Under the pieces are notes generated by a model. It did not search any database. It worked only from the letters and a program-made list of their open reading frames with translations, and had not been told where the DNA came from. From NCBI RefSeq assembly GCF_902859765.1, contig NZ_CADIJV010000020.1, positions 1 to 64,000 on the forward strand: a stretch of DNA of 64,000 nucleotides. Direction: 5' to 3'. Below, in pieces: positions 61,321 through 64,000 of this stretch. Source of the DNA: Achromobacter pulmonis. GTDB taxonomy: Bacteria; Pseudomonadota; Gammaproteobacteria; Burkholderiales; Burkholderiaceae_B. The position numbers and the translations under genes were made by a program. How positions within the stretch are numbered: the stretch's first letter is position 1; every line of letters begins with the position of its first letter.

Positions 61321-61823
61321 CCGCCCTGGCGCGCGCCGCCGGTCTGGTCGCGGGTTGGCGCGGGTACGCGGCGGCGGCCGTCGTGGGCGGCGTTGTGGCA
61401 TGGACGGTGCAGGGCTGGCGCTACGGCGAGCAACTGGCAGAGCAGCGCGCGGCACGGGCGGACGAGGTGGCCGAGGGCCAGCGGCAAGCCCGCGAGATTC
61501 TGGCGCGGCGCCATGCGGACGTCGCGGAAATCAACGAACGGAACGGGCGTGCCGAGTGGGCCGCCTATGGGGGGATGCGCAATGCGCAGATTCAAGACGA
61601 TGGCCTGCGGGCTGATGTTGATGCTGGGCGCCAGCGGCTGCACGTCCGTGCCGCCTGCACCGCCGCCGGCCGTGGAGTGCCCGAAGCCAGCGCCGCCGCC
61701 GGCGTGGATCATGGAGCCCGCGCCGAACTTGATCCCGCTGCTCGATCGGATTATTTCGCCCTCAGGGCCGGGATCCAGCGGCTAACGGCGCAACTGGAGG
61801 CGTGCCAAGCGTGGCGGCGGTAG
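61317..61823 (+). CDS. Inner-membrane spanin (Rz-like)
   Basis: 168 residues starting at GTG 61317, which overlaps the endolysin stop (GTGA). One membrane helix near the N-terminus (GYAAAAVVGGVVAWTVQGW), then a long helical periplasmic part (EVAEGQRQAREILARRHADV) ending in QRLTAQLEACQAWRR. It acts with the nested Rz1 to fuse the membranes at lysis. Confidence 0.8.
   Translation: MTALARAAGLVAGWRGYAAAAVVGGVVAWTVQGWRYGEQLAEQRAARADEVAEGQRQAREILARRHADVAEINERNGRAEWAAYGGMRNAQIQDDGLRADVDAGRQRLHVRAACTAAGRGVPEASAAAGVDHGARAELDPAARSDYFALRAGIQRLTAQLEACQAWRR
61582..61785 (+). CDS. Outer-membrane spanin lipoprotein (Rz1-like), nested in Rz
   Basis: 67 residues in the +1 frame inside Rz. MACGLMLMLGASGCTSVPPA has the lipobox LGASGC (lipidated Cys20), followed by a Pro-rich region (VPPAPPPAVECPKPAPPPAW) typical of Rz1. 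The whole gene is embedded, as in lambda. Confidence 0.82.
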   Translation: MRRFKTMACGLMLMLGASGCTSVPPAPPPAVECPKPAPPPAWIMEPAPNLIPLLDRIISPSGPGSSG

Positions 61824-61942
61824 GTGAGTGCGACCCCAAATAAGACCGAAGGGGCGCGAAAAATATTAGCATCTGCTATATTTTGCCTGTTGTGAGGCAG
61901 TTTTCGTGCAATGCGGATCCCTCGGAACACATCGGTACACCT

Positions 61943-62164
61943 ATGAAAAAGCGTAGCAGAAAGGCTTTCTGGGGCGGTTTTTGGGGCGGCATAGCCGCTC
62001 CGCTGGCGCTGTTCTCTAACTACTCGGCTCCGACTGTCCAAGAACCTCAGATCAATCCGCTGTATCGCCCGGCGCGTTCGTCCAACGACGCGCTGCGTAG
62101 CGACGTGCGCCGCATCGGCGACGACTTTGGCCGTTCGATAGCGCGTCACAATGGCTCGCGGTAA
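61943..62164 (+). CDS. Small membrane-anchored hypothetical protein
   Basis: 73 residues from ATG 61943: KKRSRKAFWGGFWGGIAAPL is a basic then hydrophobic start, followed by a polar, Arg-rich tail. An AT-rich stretch (TATATT at 61877) upstream may carry its own promoter. It overlaps the next gene by 14 bp. Possibly a moron expressed in the lysogen. Confidence 0.55.
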   Translation: MKKRSRKAFWGGFWGGIAAPLALFSNYSAPTVQEPQINPLYRPARSSNDALRSDVRRIGDDFGRSIARHNGSR

Positions 62165-62699
62165 GCCGTCTCACCGCCCAAGTTCCCCTTCATCTTTGCG
62201 GCCAGCTGGGCAACAGCAAGGCGCAGAGGTGGTGCGCCGCCAGACCATGATGCAGGCGGAAATCCATCAGGGACCGCTGCCTCATCCCGAGGTGCTGCGC
62301 CAATACGACCAGCTTTCTCCAGGTGCTGCCGACCGTATTATCACTATGGCGGAAGGCGAGGCGGCTCATCGCCGCGAGATGGAACGCCAGCAGCTCGAAT
62401 CAGACGTAGCGCACCGCAGAACCCTGACTGGCATAGAGCAGCGCCGCATCGATGGTGTTTTTTCCAGCGATAAGACCGGCCAGATACTCGGGGCGGTGGT
62501 TTCGTGCATTGCTCTACTCGCGGCCGCAGCAACCGCCATTGTTGGCCTGATCTACGGCGTCACGTCTCGCTGGTACTGGGCCATCCCCGTCGCCCTAGTG
62601 TCGCTCCCCGTCCTTGGGATGGTCCAGGCAATCCGTCGAAGGGTTGAGCCAACTCGCGGCGAAAAGGCCGCCGGCAAGCCGACCAAAACTGATACATAG
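62151..62699 (+). CDS. DUF2335 membrane protein
   Basis: 182 residues. GPLPHPEVLRQYDQLSPGAA and DRIITMAEGEAAHRREMERQ are typical of DUF2335; two membrane helices follow (ILGAVVSCIALLAAAATAIV, WYWAIPVALVSLPVLGMVQ). Common in prophages and genomic islands; possible role in superinfection exclusion. Confidence 0.8.
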   Translation: MARGKPSHRPSSPSSLRPAGQQQGAEVVRRQTMMQAEIHQGPLPHPEVLRQYDQLSPGAADRIITMAEGEAAHRREMERQQLESDVAHRRTLTGIEQRRIDGVFSSDKTGQILGAVVSCIALLAAAATAIVGLIYGVTSRWYWAIPVALVSLPVLGMVQAIRRRVEPTRGEKAAGKPTKTDT

Positions 62700-62706
62700 C
62701 GCGCCA

Positions 62707-63000
62707 TTACCGCGGCGCCATGCCCTTGCGCAGCTTGCGAGGCTCTTCCAGCAGCTCGGCCGTATCTCGGTCACGCTCGATCACACAGGGCTCGGCGGCC
62801 AGGCCGGCCAGCAGGTCGTCGTAGATCTCGCCCATCAGGCTGGCGGGCCGCTTCAGGTCGCCGGACACCTGGTGCAGGCGCAGCAGCGTCGCGCGCAGGC
62901 GCTTGATCTCCCACAGCAGGGCGATCACATCGGGGTTCCAGGGCTGGCGTTCGCGGATGGCGCGCAGTTGCTCGGCGGTGAGGGGGGCTTTGAACGGCAT
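62707..63000 (-). CDS. Hypothetical protein
   Basis: 97 residues from ATG 63000 (MPFKAPLTAEQLRAIRERQP), with helical segments (DVIALLWEIKRLRATLLRLH). An in-frame ATG at 63039 is possible. It is read from the same strand as the SRAP gene 48 bp upstream, perhaps co-transcribed. Function unknown. Confidence 0.6.
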   Translation of the reverse strand: MPFKAPLTAEQLRAIRERQPWNPDVIALLWEIKRLRATLLRLHQVSGDLKRPASLMGEIYDDLLAGLAAEPCVIERDRDTAELLEEPRKLRKGMAPR

Positions 63001-63048
63001 GGCGGAAAATGCTGGTTGTGCATCCAGTATATTCCGCAATAAACGGGG

Positions 63049-63711
63049 TCATTTCATAGGGGTTGCCACCAGCCGGTCGGCCGGGAAGGGCACCAGGAAA
63101 TCCCGTGTCGCATCCGCCGGTGCGGTGAGCCAATCGCCGTAGGCGCCCTCGGGCAGGATGACGACCATGCGTTTCTCCTTGCCGGCCTGATGGTAGTCTC
63201 GGAACAGCGGGTCGCGGTCGGCGTTGATGGTGAGCATGGTGTAGCTCTCCTGCAGCTGGCCGGCGGCGTCGCGCCAGCGGTCCCACAAGCCGGCGATGCC
63301 CAGCGGCGCGCCGTCGGCCCGGGTGAACCTGGTGGCCACCGTGGCGCCTGACCGCCAGTCGGGTTCGAAGATGGCATCGGCCGGGATGATGCAGTGCTGG
63401 GCCCGGCGCCAGGCGTTGCCGAAGGTAAACGACTTGGGCGCCGTCTCGCTGCGCGCATTGAAGGTGGACAGCTTGCCGGCCTTGTCCAGGCCGTCCGCCT
63501 TGGTCATGGCGCTGATCAGGCCCCACCGGCCGACGACCGCCTCGCGCTCCGGCACCGCATCATCACCGGCGTCATGCTCGACCGGCCGCCGGATGAATAC
63601 GCCCGGGTAGCGCGGCCACATGTCGTACTTGCCGCCGGCCGGCTTGTTGGGCGCGCCGAACTTCTTGAGCAGCAGCTCGGCGTCCTTCAGGGTCTGGTAG
63701 TGGCTGCACAT
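63049..63711 (-). CDS. SRAP-family (HMCES/YedK-like) abasic-site protein
   Basis: 220 residues with start MCSHYQTLKDAELLLKKFG, so Cys2 is exposed after Met removal as required for the DNA-protein crosslink to abasic sites. TFNARSETAPKSFTFG (Asn), CIIPADAIFEPDW (Glu) and RMVVILPEGAYGDWL match the family core. An in-frame ATG at 63729 would bury Cys2, so 63711 is preferred. It lies inside the prophage near attR and may protect modified or damaged phage or host DNA. Confidence 0.88.
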   Translation of the reverse strand: MCSHYQTLKDAELLLKKFGAPNKPAGGKYDMWPRYPGVFIRRPVEHDAGDDAVPEREAVVGRWGLISAMTKADGLDKAGKLSTFNARSETAPKSFTFGNAWRRAQHCIIPADAIFEPDWRSGATVATRFTRADGAPLGIAGLWDRWRDAAGQLQESYTMLTINADRDPLFRDYHQAGKEKRMVVILPEGAYGDWLTAPADATRDFLVPFPADRLVATPMK

Positions 63712-63756
63712 GGGGGTGCCCTCAGGCAATCATTCCATGAGCAAGCATAGGTGAAT

Positions 63757-63776
63757 AAGGGTAGGAATAAGGGTAG
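63757..63776 (+). repeat. Integrase arm-type repeats next to attR
   Basis: AAGGGTAG at 63757-63764 and 63769-63776, same orientation as those by attL. Spacing is 12 bp. Confidence 0.65.
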
Positions 63777-63835
63777 GGGTATGGCCTAGGTTTGCGGAGC
63801 GCCTTTTAAATCAACTGATTACGCTTCGCTTTCGC

Positions 63836-63868
63836 TTCCAATACCGCCTACCAAATTCCTGCAAAGTG
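63836..63868. repeat. attR core (33-bp direct repeat)
   Basis: Perfect copy of 16279-16311. Here it lacks the 5' part of tRNA-Val, so it is only the tRNA 3' end carried by the phage. Confidence 0.95.
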
Positions 63869-63886
63869 CTGTCAAGCACGGCAAAG

Positions 63887-63922
63887 AAAAAGCCGCTAGG
63901 TCAATGACTTAGCGGCTTTTTT
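63887..63922. terminator. Host-side terminator past attR
   Basis: Stem AAAAAGCCGCTA / TAGCGGCTTTTT, similar in layout to the terminator past attL. Probably the original terminator of tRNA-Val before integration. The remaining 78 bp to the window end have no gene. Confidence 0.75.
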
Positions 63923-64000
63923 GTTTTCCGCGCGAGAAGCGCTGCCAAGTGCCACAAAGGAAGTTTTCGGGGCACGTTTGGGGGTACGAATGCTCAGGGT

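Larger units (their letters stand above)
16279..63868. mobile_element. Complete contractile-tailed prophage integrated at tRNA-Val
   Basis: About 47.6 kb bounded by a perfect 33-bp direct repeat overlapping the 3' end of tRNA-Val. It holds integrase, a lambda-like immunity region, recombination, methylation and replication functions, terminase, head, sheath, tube, tape measure, spike, baseplate, tail fibre and lysis genes, and every structural ORF looks intact. The sheath (DUF3383-like), baseplate J and spike genes mark a myovirus. Com-like and portal genes recall Mu-related phages, but no transposase is present and the ends are att sites. Confidence 0.96.

Noticed and set aside
16279-63868. 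Transposable Mu-like phage
   Set aside because: Com-like, portal and head genes recall Mu relatives, but there is no transposase A/B pair and the element has a tyrosine integrase and att sites.

Overview
The window looks like the chromosome of a classical Bordetella, most plausibly B. bronchiseptica or a close relative. The call rests on the high-GC coding style, the gene order leuC-leuD-leuB-asd-fimV-truA-trpF, and a type I secretion locus for a LapA-like giant adhesin. The species is inferred, not proven.

Host part (1-16,278). On the minus strand lies a type I secretion locus: TolC-like outer membrane factor, a 70-residue protein of unknown function, a LapB-type ABC exporter with an N-terminal C39-like domain, an HlyD-type adaptor and a LuxR-type regulator. 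It ends with the first 36 codons of a giant adhesin that runs off the left edge. A divergent AT-rich region separates this from the leucine genes leuCDB, then asd, a FimV-like LysM protein carrying an unusual collagen-like repeat, truA, a TRAP-type periplasmic binding protein, trpF and a tRNA-Val(GAC) gene with a near-consensus promoter.

Prophage (16,279-63,868). A complete-looking ~47.6-kb contractile-tailed prophage is integrated in the 3' end of tRNA-Val, bounded by a perfect 33-bp duplication. Its leftward early operon, read from a perfect-consensus promoter, carries small coupled ORFs, a Cas4/RecB-like nuclease, a RecT-type annealase, an RMF-like protein, an SMC/RecF-like ATPase, an AlpA-like regulator and the P4-type integrase. 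The immunity region has a CI-type repressor, a Cro-type protein and two clusters of an 18-bp operator (CTAGCA-N6-TGCTAG), one over each early promoter. Between repressor and left operators sits a secreted-protein gene with its own terminator, a good moron candidate. The rightward early operon encodes a YdaT/CII-like protein, a C5-cytosine methyltransferase with internal repeats, a nuclease-like protein, a Dam-type methylase, a replication-type protein and RusA.

The late operon begins with a Com-like zinc-finger protein, a 58-residue protein, a fused ABC-ATPase/GNAT protein and a formyltransferase-like protein. This resembles the Mu com-mom arrangement and may be a DNA hypermodification cassette. 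Then follow terminase, portal, head genes, sheath, tube, chaperones with a likely frameshift, tape measure, spike, baseplate and tail fibre. The 3' end of the tail-fibre gene faces a silent alternative C-terminus between perfect 36-bp inverted repeats, with a tyrosine recombinase gene close by: an apparent host-range switch resembling a shufflon. Lysis genes (holin-like, muramidase-like, nested Rz/Rz1), two membrane-protein morons and an SRAP-domain (HMCES/YedK) gene close the prophage.

The two most interesting points are the invertible tail-fibre cassette with its adjacent tyrosine recombinase, and the Com / ABC-GNAT / formyltransferase cassette.
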